In this document: positions 15,408 through 25,351 of the stretch, one piece after another
Numbering within the stretch: the stretch's first letter is position 1
How the letters are laid out: the number at the start of each line of letters is the position of its first letter
Assembly: GCF_001493375.1 (NCBI RefSeq)
Contig: NZ_LN929765.1
Coordinates: forward strand, 1-34,427
Source of the DNA: Streptomyces specialis
GTDB taxonomy: Bacteria > Actinomycetota > Actinomycetes > Streptomycetales > Streptomycetaceae
Length of the DNA: 34,427 bases
Direction: 5' to 3'
Position numbers and translations under genes: made by a program
Notes under the pieces: model-generated
Seen by the model: the letters and a program-made list of their open reading frames with translations, nothing else
Told to the model about the DNA's origin: nothing
Database searches by the model: none

Positions 15408-17611
15408 GTGCCCCGCTTCAGCATCATCGTGCCCGCCCACCAGGTGCAGGCATACCTCCCCGCGTGCCTGGCGTCCGTGCTCTCCCAGGACTTCCGCGAC
15501 CTCGAACTGATCGTGGTGGACGACGCCTCGCCCGACGCCTCCGGCGAGATCATCGCCGAGGCGGCGGCGGCCGACGACCGGGTCACCGGCCTGCGGCTGG
15601 CGGCCACCGCGGGGCCCGGCCCGGCCCGCAACGCCGGCCTCGCCCGCGCCACCGGCCGGTACGTCCTCTTCCTCGACGGCGACGACACCCTCGCCCCCGG
15701 CGCGCTGACCGCCCTCGCCACCCGGCTGACCGCCACCGGCGAACCCGCGCTGCTGCTGTTCGACCATGCCCGCGTCTCCTGGGACGGCACGGTCTCCCCC
15801 GGCGTCCTCCCCGGCCTCCTCGACGAACGCGACGGCCGCGTCCTCACCCTCGCCGGGCGGCCCACCCTGCTGAGACTGCCGCCCGTCGCCTGGTCCGCCG
15901 CCTACCGCCGCGACTTCCTCGAACAGCACGGCCTGCGCTTCCCGCCCGGCCACTACCAGGACGTCCCCTTCCTCTACCCGGCACTGGCCGCCGCCGACTC
16001 CCTCGCCGTCCTGGACCGGGTCTGCCTCCACCACCGCGAGCGCCGCACCGGCGGCCGGGCCCGGAACGCGGGCGCCGGCCACCTCGACCTCCTCGCCCAG
16101 TACGAGCGGCTGTTCGTCCGCCTCGACGAGCTGCCCGGCGCGGACCGCTGGCGACCGGCCCTCTACCGGCGCATGGTCGACCACCTCACCACCGTCTACC
16201 GCACCCGCGGCCTGCTGCCCGCCGCCGACCGCGCCGAGTTCTTCCGCCGGGGCGCCGCGCTCTGCCGCCGCCACCGGGCCGCGTCCGGCGCCACGGCGAT
16301 CGGCGCCGGCCGCCGCGACCGCCGCGACCGGCTGCGTCAGCTCCTGCTGCGCCTCGGCGCCCGCCGCGCGTTCCCCCGGCTGGGGCCCGGCCACCGCCTG
16401 GCCCGCCGGGTCCGCCGCCGGATCGGCGGCGGCCTGCGCGCCGCGCTGCGCGGCGCGCTGCTCCGCGCCCACTACCGGTGCCAGTTGCGCCGCCCGCTCG
16501 ACCCCGGGCTCGCCGTCTTCGCCCAAGGCAGCGGCGGCGGCCACGCCTGCGCGCCCACCGCCATCGAGGCGAAGCTGCGCGAGCTGGCCCCCACCGTCCG
16601 CACCGCCTGGGTGACCCCGCCGGGCCAGGAACGGCCCCCCCTGCCCGCCGGCGCCACCCGGCTCGTCCCCGGCACCGCGCCCTACTGGACGGCCGTCGCC
16701 CGCGCCCGGTTCCTGGTCAGCGGCACCGGCTTCCCCCCGGCCCTGGTCAAGCGGCCAGGACAGCTCCGCCTCCAGACCCACCGGGGCACCCCCCTGGCCC
16801 ACGCCGGTCTGGACGCCGCCGACCGCGACATCGCCCGGCTGCTGCGCCAGATCGACGGCTGGGACTACTGCCTGTCCGCCAACCGGCACTCCACCCTGGC
16901 CTGGGAGGGCGCCTACCCGGCCGACTACATCACCCTGGAGTACGGCTCCCCCACCGCCGACGTCTCCCACCCCGCGACCGCCGACGACGTCCTGCGCGTC
17001 CGCGCCGGACTCGGCATCCCCGACGGCGTGCTGGCCGTGCTGTACGCCCCCGCCCGCCGCCGCCACCCGCGCGGCCACCTGCCGCCGATCGACCCCGAAC
17101 GGCTGGCCGGCCGCCTCGGCCCCGGCTTCCTGCTGCTGGTCCGCGACCCAGCGGCCACCCCCGGCTGGAGGAACTGTGCCTGGCGGCCGACGCGCTCGTC
17201 ACGGACTACGCGCCCGTCCTGTTCGACTACGCCAACCTGGACCGGCCCATCGTCGTCCACGCCGTGGACTGGGAGGCGTACCGGGCCGTGCACGGCGCCT
17301 ACTTCGACCTGCTCGCCGTCGCCCCTGGCCCGGTGACCCGGTCCGAGGAGGAGCTGCTGGCCGTCCTGGCCGGACCCGGGCTGTGGACCGACCCGCGCAT
17401 GGCCGCGCTGCGCGCCGAGTTCCGGCGGCGGTTCTGCCCGTACGACGACGGGTTCGCCGCCGAACGCGTCGTCCGCCGCTTCTTCCTCGACGGCACCGGC
17501 GTACCGCCCGTCGTCCCGCCCGAGGCGCGGCGCCCCGCGCCGGGCGCGGTCCTGGTACGCGCCACCGCTCCCCGACCCCGTTCCGGACACCCCATCCACA
17601 CCGGAGGCTGA
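15408..17611 (+). pseudogene. GT2 glycosyltransferase fused to CDP-glycerol glycerophosphotransferase-like domain, frame broken near 17150
   Basis: The N-terminal part is a family 2 glycosyltransferase (FSIIVPAHQ, VVDDASPD at 36-43, RNAGLARATGRYVLFLDGDD ending at 93). The C-terminal part resembles TagF-type glycerophosphotransferases, with HACAPTAIEAKLRE, VSGTGFPP and YAPARRRHPRG. Such fusions make glycerol- or polyol-phosphate wall polymers. The frame from GTG 15408 holds to LLLVRD (17147), then becomes an Arg/Ser/Thr-rich false tail ending at 17336. The true C-terminus, HPRLEELCLAADALVTDYAPVLFDYANLDRP onward, is in another frame from 17156 to the TGA at 17611. In relatives I recall, about 30 residues separate LLLVRD from the EELC segment, so a small deletion is likely as well as a frameshift. 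No adapter is visible. It may be an assembly error or a true lesion. The GalE-like gene follows two bases after the restored stop. Confidence 0.82.
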
Positions 17612-17613
17612 CC

Positions 17614-18600
17614 ATGTCCTATCTGATCACCGGCGGCGCCGGGTACATCGGTTCCCATGTGGTGCGCGCCCTCGCCCTGGCCGGCGAGCAGGTCGTCGCC
17701 TACGACGACCTGTCCACGGGCGACGCCTCGCGCGTCCCCGACGGCGTCCCGTTCGTCCAGGGCACGACGCTCGACCGGGGGCTGCTGGACCGGACGATCG
17801 CCGACCACCGGGTCACCGCCGTGATCCACCTCGCCGCCAAGAAGCAGGCCGGCGAGTCCCTGGCCCAGCCCCTGCGCTACTACCGGGAGAACGTGCACGG
17901 CCTCCAGATCCTGCTGGAGGCGGCCCGGGGCAACCGGGTGGGCCGGTTCGTCTTCTCCTCCTCCGCCGCCGTCTACGGCACGCCCGAGGACGACCTCGTC
18001 ACCGAGGACACCCCCTGCGCGCCCGCCAGCCCCTACGGCGAGACCAAACTCGTCGGGGAGTGGCTGGGCCGCGACGCGAACCGCGCCTACCGCATGGCCA
18101 CCGCCTGCCTGCGCCATGTCAACGTGGCCGGAGCCGCCGCCCCCGGGCTGGCCGACACCGGCGGCGACGGGCTCATCCCGGAGACCTTCGCCTACCTGTC
18201 GGCGGGCTCGCCGCCCCGCGTCTTCGGCGCCGACTACCCGACGCCCGACGGGACATGCGTCCGGGACTACGTGCACGTCGAGGACCTGGCCGAGGCCCAT
18301 GTGGCGGCGGCCCGCGCCCTGGCCGAGCAGCCGGAACCCGAGCACCTGACGCTCAACATCAGCCGTGGCGAAGGCGTGTCGGTGCGCGAGATGGTCACGC
18401 TGATCGCGCAGATCACCGGCCACGAGGACCTCGCCCCGGTGATCGCGCCGCGCCGGCCCGGGGACCCGGCCCGGATGGTCGTCAGCCCCGAACTCGCGGC
18501 CAAGCACCTCGGCTGGACCGCCCGCCGGGACCTGACCGCCATGATCACCTCCGCCTGGGCCGGATGGCTCAGCCGGGGATCGGCCTGCCCGCCACCCGAG
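17614..18600 (+). CDS. galE: UDP-glucose 4-epimerase-like protein, no stop codon at expected end
   Basis: This is an extended SDR enzyme that interconverts UDP-glucose and UDP-galactose using bound NAD. TGGAGYIGS at 6-14 is the NAD-binding loop, SSS at 115-117 and Tyr141/Lys145 (SPYGETK) form the catalytic set, and RDYVHVEDLAEAHV is the family signature of the C-terminal half. It starts two bases after the transferase frame ends, with GGAGG upstream, so the two form one operon and probably supply and use a nucleotide sugar for a surface polymer. Family similarity ends at about residue 315-325 (AWAGWL), but no stop follows in this frame until 19455, deep in the opposite-strand gdh gene. None of the three plus frames has a stop between 18545 and 18700. 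I set the end where support ends. A lost stop or a local assembly deletion is likely. Confidence 0.85.
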
Positions 18601-18604
18601 CCCC

Positions 18605-18649
18605 GCGCGGCCGGGGGCGGGCGCCCGAGCCGGGCCCCCGCCCCCGCGC
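18605..18649. terminator. GC-rich imperfect hairpin between galE and gdh
   Basis: GCGCGGCCGGGGGCGGGCGCCC on the left pairs imperfectly with GGGCCCCCGCCCCCGCGC on the right across AGCC-like loop bases, with a three-base bulge on the left arm. It sits exactly between the convergent ends of galE and gdh and is a reasonable bidirectional terminator. Such a structure is also a place where assemblies lose bases. Confidence 0.55.
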
Positions 18650-18651
18650 CG

Positions 18652-21600
18652 TCAGCGGTTGCTGCGCAGCAGTGTCCGCATCGTCCGCATCGCCACCGAC
18701 AGGTTCGACAGGTCGAAGCTGTCCGAGGACTGGATCTCCCGCAGCGTCGTCCGGGCCCGGCCCAGGATCGCGCTGCTCCGCTCCGCCCAGGCCGCGAACC
18801 GCTCCTCCGGAGTGGCGTCGGGACCGCCCGCCGCCAGCACGTCCGCGGTGATCAACTGGTGGGCCGCGTACAGATCCTCCCGGATCGCCGTGCGCGCCAT
18901 CGACTGCCAGCGGTCCGCGCGCGGCAGCTCGCTGATCCGGTCCTTGAGACGGGAGATGCCCAGCTCGTCGCTCAAGTGGTAGTACACCTCGGCCACTTCC
19001 AGCACGTCGTGCCCGGTGCGGTCGGCGACGGCCACGATGTCCAGCGCCGGGAAGACGGCCGAGAACCCGGCGACCTGCTGGGCCACTTCGGCGGGCACGC
19101 CGTTGCCCGTCAGCTCGTCCAGCATCCTGCCGTACCACTCCTGGTCCAGACCGCGCAGCAACTTCGGCAGCTCCGCCCACACCTGGCCCACCCGGTCGGC
19201 GAACAGCTCGATCGTGTCGGCCAGCTTCAGCGGCTGCGGACGGTTGTTGAGCAGCCAGCGGGCGCCGCGCTCGACCAGGCGCCGCGCGTGCAGCCGGGTC
19301 CGGGTGAGGACCGTCGCCTCGACCTGGTTGTCCAGCCGCTCGGCGATGTCCCAGATCTCGGCGAGGTTGAAGATGGCGCGGGACGCGGTGTGCGCCCGGA
19401 CGATCTCCTCGGTCGAGGCGCCCGACTCCTCCTGCATGCGGTGGACGAACGATGAACCGCCGGTGTTGACGGTGTCGTTGACCAGGAGCGTCGTGATGAT
19501 CTCGCGGCGCAGCGCGTGGCCGTCGATCCGCTCGGCGAACCGTTCCCGCAGCGCCGCCGGGAAGTACTCGAAGAGGAGCCGACTGACGTAGAGGTCGTCG
19601 GGCAGCCCGGTGTCGAGGAGTTCGGCGGTGACCGTCAGCTTGACGTAGGCCAGGAGGACCGCCAGCTCCGGCTGTGTCAGGCCCCGGCCGGCCACGCGGC
19701 GCTCGTGGAACTCCTCGTCCGACGGCAGGAATTCCAGCTCACGGTCGAGCCGGCCCTCCTCGCCGAGCTTGCGGATGAGGCGCTGGTGGGCCTGGACCAG
19801 GCCGGGCGCGGTGGTCTGGCCGTTGGCCAGGGCCACGTTCTGCGCGTAGTTGTTGCGCAGCACGAGCGCGCCGACCTCGTCGGTCATCCCGGCGAGGAGC
19901 CCGTTGCGCTGCTTGACGGTCAAGTCGCCGTTGGCGACCACCGAGTTGAGCAGGATCTTGATGTTCACCTCGTGGTCGGAGGTGTCGACGCCCGCGCTGT
20001 TGTCGATGGCGTCGGTGTTGCAGTGGCCGCCGGCCAGCGCGTACTCGATCCGGCCGCGCTGGGTCAGGCCCAGGTTGCCGCCCTCGCCGACGACCTTCGC
20101 GCGCAGGTCCCGGCCGTCCACGCGGATCGCGTCGTTGGCCTTGTCCCCGGCGTCGGCGTGCGTTTCGGCGGACGACTTCACGTAGGTGCCGATGCCGCCG
20201 TTCCACAGCAGGTCCACCGGCGCCTTGAGGATCGCCTTCATCAGATCCGCTGGGGTCAGCGCCGAGCCGCCGCCCTCGATGCCGAGCGCCGCCCGCGCCT
20301 GCGGGGTGAGGACGATGGACTTGGCCGAACGCGGGTGCACGCCGCCGCCCTTGGAGAGCAGCGCCTTGTCATAGTCCGCCCACGAGGAGCGCGGCAGCTC
20401 GAACAGGCGGCGCCGTTCCGCGAACGAGACGGCCGGGTCCGGGTCGGGGTCGATGAAGATGTGCCGGTGGTCGAAGGCCGCGACGAGCCGGATGTGCTCG
20501 GAGAGCAGCATCCCGTTGCCGAAGACGTCGCCGGACATGTCGCCGATGCCGGCCACCGTGAAGTCCTGCGTCTGGGTGTCGTGGCCCAGTTCGCGGAAGT
20601 GCCGCTTGACGGACTCCCAGGCGCCGCGCGCGGTGATGCCCATGCCCTTGTGGTCGTACCCGGCGGAACCGCCGGAGGCGAAGGCGTCCCCGAGCCAGAA
20701 GCCGTACGAGGTGGCGACCTCGTTGGCGATGTCGGAGAACGTGGCGGTGCCCTTGTCGGCGGCGACCACGAGGTACGTGTCGTCGCCGTCGTGCCGCACC
20801 ACGTCCCGGGGCGGCACGACACGGCCGTCCACCAGGTTGTCGGTGATGTCGAGCAGGCCGGAGATGAACGTCTTGTAGCAGGCGATGCCCTCGGCGAGCC
20901 AGGCGTCGCGGTCGGCGGCCGGGTCGGGGAGCCGCTTGCCGACGAACCCGCCCTTGGCGCCGACCGGCACGATCACGGTGTTCTTCACCTCCTGCGCCTT
21001 CACCAGGCCCAGGATCTCGGTGCGGAAGTCCTCGCGCCGGTCGGACCAGCGCAGCCCGCCGCGGGCGACCTTGCCGAACCGCAGGTGGACGCCCTCGACC
21101 CGGGGTGAGTACACCCAGATCTCGAACGCCGGGCGCGGCTCGGGCAGTTCGGGAATGGCCTTGGGCTCCAGCTTCAGCGACAGATAGGCGTGCGGCTCGC
21201 CACCGCCGTCACCCGCCCCTTGGAAGAAGTTGGTCCGCAGCGTGGCTTTCACCACCGTCAGGAACGAGCGGAGGATCCGGTCCTCGTCCAGGGTCGAGAC
21301 GTTCTCCAGGGCGCCGTCCAGCTCCTCCAGCAGGCCGTCGATGATCTCCCGGCCGGCGCTCTGGCGCTGGGGGGCGAGCCGGGCCTCGAAGAGGTTGACC
21401 AGCAGCCGCGCGGTGTGCGAGTTCTTCCGGAGCGTGGCCTCCATCGTCTCCTGCGTGAAGCGGGCGCCCGCCTGCCACAGGTACTTGGCGTAGGCGCGCA
21501 GCACCATCGCCTCGCGCCAGGTCAGCCCGGCGGACAGCACCAGCGCGTTGAACCCGTCGTTCTCCGCCGCGCCCGTCCACGCGGCGGCGAACGCCTCCTG

Positions 21601-23595
21601 GAACCGCGCGCGGACGTCCCCGACCATGCCGCCGGCCAGGGACTCGGGGACCCGCAGGCCGAAGTCGTAGATCCACGCGGTGGGTCCGCCCACGGGCCGC
21701 AGCTCGTACGGCCGTTCGTCCACCACCTCCACGCCCAGCGCCTGGAGAACGGGCAGGACGGCGGAGAGCGAGACCGGCTCACCCGTGCGGTAGATCTTGA
21801 ACCGCCGTTCGCCCGGTGCCGCGTTGACCGGTTCGTAGAGGCTGAGCGCGAAGTCCTCGCCGTCGCCCGGCCGCAGGTTCGCCACGTACTGCACGTCGGC
21901 GACGGCGGCGCGGGGGGCGAAGTCGGCCTTGTAGCCCTCGGGGAACGCGTTCAGGAAGCGGTGGCCCAGCTCGGCGGCCAACTCCTCGCCGCACTCGGCC
22001 AGCAGGGCGTCGGCGAACCCGTCGGTCCAGGACCGGGACGCCTCCGCGAGCCTGGCCTCGATCCGCTCGACGTCCGCCTCGGTCAGCTCCGGCAGCTCGG
22101 TGCCCGGTGCCACGCGGACCACGAAGTGCAGCCGGGAGAGCACCGATTCGGTGTTCCAGGCGGTGAAGTCGACGTTGGTGCCGTCCAGTTCCTCGGCGAG
22201 GATGTCGATCAGCCGCAGCCGGACGGACGTCGTGTACCGGTCGCGCGGCAGGTAGACCAGGGCCGAGTAGTACCGCCCGTACTCCTCCTGCCGCAGGAAC
22301 AGCCGCAGCCTGCGGCGTTCCTGGAGGTGCAGCACCGAGGTGGCGATGGAGCCGAGGGTTTCCACGTCGGTCTGGAACAGCTCGTCGCGCGGGTAGGTCT
22401 CCATGATTTGGAGCAGGTCCCGGCCGCTGTGGCTGTTGGGCGCGAACTTGGCCCCGGCCAGCACCTCGGCGACCTTGTGCCGGATGACCGGGATGCGGCG
22501 CACCGACTCGGTGTAGGCGGCGGCCGAGAACAGGCCCAGGAAGCGGCGCTCCCCGACGACCTTCCCGCTCTCGTCGAACTCCTTGACCCCGATGTAGTCC
22601 AGGTAGGAGCGGCGGTGGACGGTGGAGCGGCTGTTGGCCTTGGTGAGGATCAGCAGCCGGGGCTCGCGGGCCTTGGCCCGGGCCGAGGGCGAGAGCCGGA
22701 TGAACGCGGCGGAGGCGACCGGGCGTTCGGCGTCCGGGTCGTGCGCGGGGTCGGCGCGCAGGATGCCGAGGCCGGTGCCGGGGACCGCCCGCAGCACGTC
22801 GCGCTCGCCGCCGTTGTCCTCGCGGGACAGCCGGTACTCCCGGTACCCGAGGAAGGTGAAGTGGTCGGCGGCGAGCCAGCGCAGCAGCTCCGCGGCCTCC
22901 CCGACGTCCTCGGGCCGGATCTCCCCGGCGAGCGGCTCGGTGGCCAGGTCCTCCGCGATGCGCAGCGCCGTGCCACGCATCTTCTGCCAGTCCTCGACGG
23001 ACTCGCGCACGTCGACCAGGACCCGGCGCAGGTCCGTCTCGATGCGCTTGAGGTCCTCGCGGTCGGTCTCGCGGTCGATCTCGACATGGATGAACGACTC
23101 CACCACCGCGTCCCCGGGCAGCGCACCGTCCGGGCCTTCGGCGTCGAGCACCTCCAGCAGCCGCCCGGCGACGTCGCGCCGGACGACGACCTGGGGGTGG
23201 ATCACGAGGTGGATGCCGCGGCCCTGGCGGGACAGCTCGTTGGTCACCGAGTCGACCAGGAAGGGCATGTCGTCGGTGATGACCTCGACCACGGTGTGGC
23301 TGCAGGTCCAGCCCATCTCCTCGACGGTGGGGGTGTGGACGCGCACGTTGGCGGTGCCCTGCGGGCGGTCGGCGGCGAGCCGCAGGTGCGACGAGGCGGC
23401 CCCGTACAGATCGACCGGGTCCCGGCCGGCGAGGTCCTCCGAGGCGATGAAGAGGTAGTACCGCTGGAGGTACGCGCGGAGTGCCGCGGGACCCAGGCCG
23501 TGCGGGGGCTGCTGACCTCCCGCACCGCCGTGCTCGGCTACCCGGGCGGCCTGTTCCAGAAGTTCGGCCTTGGCTTCGTCCAGCTTGGTGTGCAT
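18652..23595 (-). CDS. gdh: NAD-specific glutamate dehydrogenase, large (180 kDa) class
   Basis: This catabolic enzyme oxidises glutamate to 2-oxoglutarate and ammonia with NAD. At 1,647 residues it has the size of the giant class first described in Streptomyces clavuligerus. A long N-terminal regulatory half begins MHTKLDEAKAELLEQAARV and includes ACT-like segments (VVEVITDDMPFLVDSVTNELS). The catalytic dehydrogenase core carries FGKVARGGLRWSDRREDFRTE, KNTVIVPVGAKGGFVGK (the substrate Lys region), and GGIGTYVKSS with ANDAIRVDG and KVVGEGGNLG, the nucleotide-binding region. A C-terminal helical domain ends RTLLRSNR. The frame is intact throughout. ATG 23595 has AGGAG and AGAGG upstream. It stands alone on the minus strand and converges with galE. 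Confidence 0.97.
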   Translation of the reverse strand: MHTKLDEAKAELLEQAARVAEHGGAGGQQPPHGLGPAALRAYLQRYYLFIASEDLAGRDPVDLYGAASSHLRLAADRPQGTANVRVHTPTVEEMGWTCSHTVVEVITDDMPFLVDSVTNELSRQGRGIHLVIHPQVVVRRDVAGRLLEVLDAEGPDGALPGDAVVESFIHVEIDRETDREDLKRIETDLRRVLVDVRESVEDWQKMRGTALRIAEDLATEPLAGEIRPEDVGEAAELLRWLAADHFTFLGYREYRLSREDNGGERDVLRAVPGTGLGILRADPAHDPDAERPVASAAFIRLSPSARAKAREPRLLILTKANSRSTVHRRSYLDYIGVKEFDESGKVVGERRFLGLFSAAAYTESVRRIPVIRHKVAEVLAGAKFAPNSHSGRDLLQIMETYPRDELFQTDVETLGSIATSVLHLQERRRLRLFLRQEEYGRYYSALVYLPRDRYTTSVRLRLIDILAEELDGTNVDFTAWNTESVLSRLHFVVRVAPGTELPELTEADVERIEARLAEASRSWTDGFADALLAECGEELAAELGHRFLNAFPEGYKADFAPRAAVADVQYVANLRPGDGEDFALSLYEPVNAAPGERRFKIYRTGEPVSLSAVLPVLQALGVEVVDERPYELRPVGGPTAWIYDFGLRVPESLAGGMVGDVRARFQEAFAAAWTGAAENDGFNALVLSAGLTWREAMVLRAYAKYLWQAGARFTQETMEATLRKNSHTARLLVNLFEARLAPQRQSAGREIIDGLLEELDGALENVSTLDEDRILRSFLTVVKATLRTNFFQGAGDGGGEPHAYLSLKLEPKAIPELPEPRPAFEIWVYSPRVEGVHLRFGKVARGGLRWSDRREDFRTEILGLVKAQEVKNTVIVPVGAKGGFVGKRLPDPAADRDAWLAEGIACYKTFISGLLDITDNLVDGRVVPPRDVVRHDGDDTYLVVAADKGTATFSDIANEVATSYGFWLGDAFASGGSAGYDHKGMGITARGAWESVKRHFRELGHDTQTQDFTVAGIGDMSGDVFGNGMLLSEHIRLVAAFDHRHIFIDPDPDPAVSFAERRRLFELPRSSWADYDKALLSKGGGVHPRSAKSIVLTPQARAALGIEGGGSALTPADLMKAILKAPVDLLWNGGIGTYVKSSAETHADAGDKANDAIRVDGRDLRAKVVGEGGNLGLTQRGRIEYALAGGHCNTDAIDNSAGVDTSDHEVNIKILLNSVVANGDLTVKQRNGLLAGMTDEVGALVLRNNYAQNVALANGQTTAPGLVQAHQRLIRKLGEEGRLDRELEFLPSDEEFHERRVAGRGLTQPELAVLLAYVKLTVTAELLDTGLPDDLYVSRLLFEYFPAALRERFAERIDGHALRREIITTLLVNDTVNTGGSSFVHRMQEESGASTEEIVRAHTASRAIFNLAEIWDIAERLDNQVEATVLTRTRLHARRLVERGARWLLNNRPQPLKLADTIELFADRVGQVWAELPKLLRGLDQEWYGRMLDELTGNGVPAEVAQQVAGFSAVFPALDIVAVADRTGHDVLEVAEVYYHLSDELGISRLKDRISELPRADRWQSMARTAIREDLYAAHQLITADVLAAGGPDATPEERFAAWAERSSAILGRARTTLREIQSSDSFDLSNLSVAMRTMRTLLRSNR

Positions 23596-23832
23596 GTCCT
23601 CTGGCTCCTGTCGCGCGCCGTTGCGTGACGTCGAGAAACGGTCACCGGGCAGCGCTCGATCTCATGGATGGGGTGCTCCCGGGGAATCGGACCAGTGGCG
23701 GACCTGGCCCGGGCCGGCACCGGGTGCCGAGAGGAGGCGGCGCTGCCTCCGGCCGGAACTCCAGCCGATATCACACTGGTCACGCGAGCAAGGCTATCGT
23801 CCCCTCCTCGCCCCCGGGCCCGCCACCGGACG

Positions 23833-23859
23833 AAAAAGGGCGCCGCCCCCCGGCGCGCC
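23833..23859 (-). terminator. Intrinsic terminator of the HAD hydrolase gene
   Basis: On the minus strand GGCGCGCC, GGGG, GGCGGCGCC forms a GC stem with one bulge or mismatch, followed by TTTTT (complement of 23833-23837), a true rho-independent pattern and rare in this genome. It lies 25 bases after the HAD stop. The rest of the 288-base gap up to the gdh start holds the gdh leader and promoter, with no gene seen. Confidence 0.65.
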
Positions 23860-23883
23860 GGAAGCCCGCCGGGCCGGTCCGCC

Positions 23884-24582
23884 TCACGGCGTTCTCACCA
23901 GCTCCTCGGCCACCAGCACCGCCTCCGCGAGCGTGTCCACCACGGGGACCCCGGCGCTCAGCAGGCTGCGCCGGCTGTGCGACCCGCCCGAGTACAGCAC
24001 CGCCTTGGCGCCCGCGTGGGCCGCCGCGCGGGCGTCGTCGGTCGCGTCGCCGATGACCACCACGCGCTCGGGCGCCATGTCGGCGACCAGCTCGGCCAGC
24101 GAGGTGACATGGCGGGCCATCTGCTGGGCCTTGCCCCGGACGATGCCGTCGCCCGTGCCCCCGTCGATCCGCAGGAAGTGCCCGTCGATGCCGAGCCGGG
24201 TCACCCACGACAGGAGCCGCTCGTGCGGTGCCAGGGAGCAGACGGACTGGGTGCGTCCGGCGGCGACCCACCCGGCCAGCAGCGCGGCGGCGCCCTCGGC
24301 GAGCTGGGCCGTCTCGGACCGGGCGAAGTAGTGCCGGTGGAACGTGGCGTCCATGACCGCCCACTCCTCGTCGGTGGGCAGCCGGCCGAGGAGCCGCTGG
24401 TAGAACAGCGGGATCGGCACGCAGTACAGCTCCCGGTACCGCTCCAGCGTGATCGGCGGAATCCCCAGCTCGGCGAACGCGGCGTTGGTCGCCTCGATCA
24501 CCACGTCGATGTCGTGGAGCAGGGTGCCGTTCCAGTCCCAGACGATGTGTCCCGCGCCGACGGGAGGCGAGCATGTGGCCAT
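23884..24582 (-). CDS. HAD family hydrolase (phosphoglycolate phosphatase-like)
   Basis: This 232-residue protein is a cytoplasmic haloacid dehalogenase-fold hydrolase, probably a small-molecule phosphatase. Motif I is DWNGT with nucleophile Asp16; the second acidic position of DxD is Asn18, a variant I know from other actinobacterial HAD proteins. A helical cap follows (about residues 25-95). Motif II is near SVCSLAPHE, the conserved Lys is in GKAQQMA, and motif IV is VVIGDATDDARAA. The substrate is not predictable. It lies 43 bases downstream of the DUF6912-like gene on the same strand, so the two may be co-transcribed. Confidence 0.9.
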   Translation of the reverse strand: MATCSPPVGAGHIVWDWNGTLLHDIDVVIEATNAAFAELGIPPITLERYRELYCVPIPLFYQRLLGRLPTDEEWAVMDATFHRHYFARSETAQLAEGAAALLAGWVAAGRTQSVCSLAPHERLLSWVTRLGIDGHFLRIDGGTGDGIVRGKAQQMARHVTSLAELVADMAPERVVVIGDATDDARAAAHAGAKAVLYSGGSHSRRSLLSAGVPVVDTLAEAVLVAEELVRTP

Positions 24583-24625
24583 GCGGTAGACGGTACGGCC
24601 AGGCGGCGGCGGCGCGGCAGTGATT

Positions 24626-25147
24626 TTACCGTTCGCCGGACGGCCGGATCAGGCCGTCGATCTCCTGCACGCCGTACCAGAGGAGTTCGTGGTCGGCCGC
24701 GCCGTCCACGGTGAACTGGGCGTCGTCGTCGCCCTCGTCGGCCGCCCCGACGGCCCCGGCCGCCGCCGCGACGTCGGACTCGGCGTCGGGGGCGTCCACG
24801 TGGACGGCCGCCATCGCGGCCAGCGGCACCGCCGAGGTCAGCGTCACCTCGCCCAGCGCCTCGGGCTGGAGGGCCAGGTCGGGGTCCGCCACCGCGTTCC
24901 GGTCGGGCACGTCGGCGGCCACCACGACCCGGCGCCTCGGCGCGGAGGGATCGGCGGCGAGCAGCCGGAGCGAGGCCAGGGCGGCGCGGCTGAGCGCGGC
25001 GTACTCCAACTCCTCCTCGCCGCCGGAGAGATACCACTCGCGCAGCGCGGGGGTGACGGCGTAGGCGGTCAGCGGCGCCGGTCCGGCCTGCCCGGTCCGG
25101 CGCAGCTCGGCGAGCCAGGACAGGGTGAGCGGGAGGTAGACGCGCAT
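24626..25147 (-). CDS. Conserved actinobacterial protein, DUF6912-like
   Basis: The 173-residue product begins MRVYLPLTLSWLAELRRTG and contains TAYAVTPALREWYLSGGEEELEYAALSRAALASLRLLA, a pattern I recall from the DUF6912 family found across Streptomyces. The C-terminal third is an acidic, Ala-rich insert (DAESDVAAAAGAVGAADEGDDDAQ) before a conserved end (ELLWYGVQEIDGLI). There is no signal peptide, membrane helix or catalytic motif. The function is unknown. It diverges from the Rv3235-like gene and precedes the HAD gene. Confidence 0.85.
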   Translation of the reverse strand: MRVYLPLTLSWLAELRRTGQAGPAPLTAYAVTPALREWYLSGGEEELEYAALSRAALASLRLLAADPSAPRRRVVVAADVPDRNAVADPDLALQPEALGEVTLTSAVPLAAMAAVHVDAPDAESDVAAAAGAVGAADEGDDDAQFTVDGAADHELLWYGVQEIDGLIRPSGER

Positions 25148-25274
25148 GGACGGCCGCTTTCTCTACGAACCTCGGCCCGCGGCGGGCGGTGCGGGGAAAC
25201 AGCGACTCCCGGGCCGCGAGCGCGCTCACTGTACCAGGGCACCGTGCGACACCCGCCGGACTCGGCGACAACGC

Positions 25275-25325
25275 TTGCCGCAGCGTGACCGCACCGCTAC
25301 ACTCCGCGATAGTTACCAGTCGGTA
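25275..25325 (+). promoter_or_regulatory. Promoter of the Rv3235-like gene with TACC-N4-GGTA element at the start site
   Basis: TTGCCG (25275-25280), a 17-base spacer and TACACT (25298-25303) form the best vegetative-type promoter I see in the window. The expected start of transcription is near 25310. TACC-AGTC-GGTA (25314-25325) follows at once, where a bound TetR-like repressor would block transcription. The operator idea is inference from half-site symmetry only. Confidence 0.5.
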
Positions 25326-25351
25326 GCTTCCTTTCACGGGGTGGACGACGC

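Noticed and set aside
21190..23628. Open frames of about 530 to 810 codons antisense to gdh (also 19516-21108)
   Set aside because: Composition is that of the complement of a high-GC gene, and gdh itself shows conserved enzyme motifs throughout.
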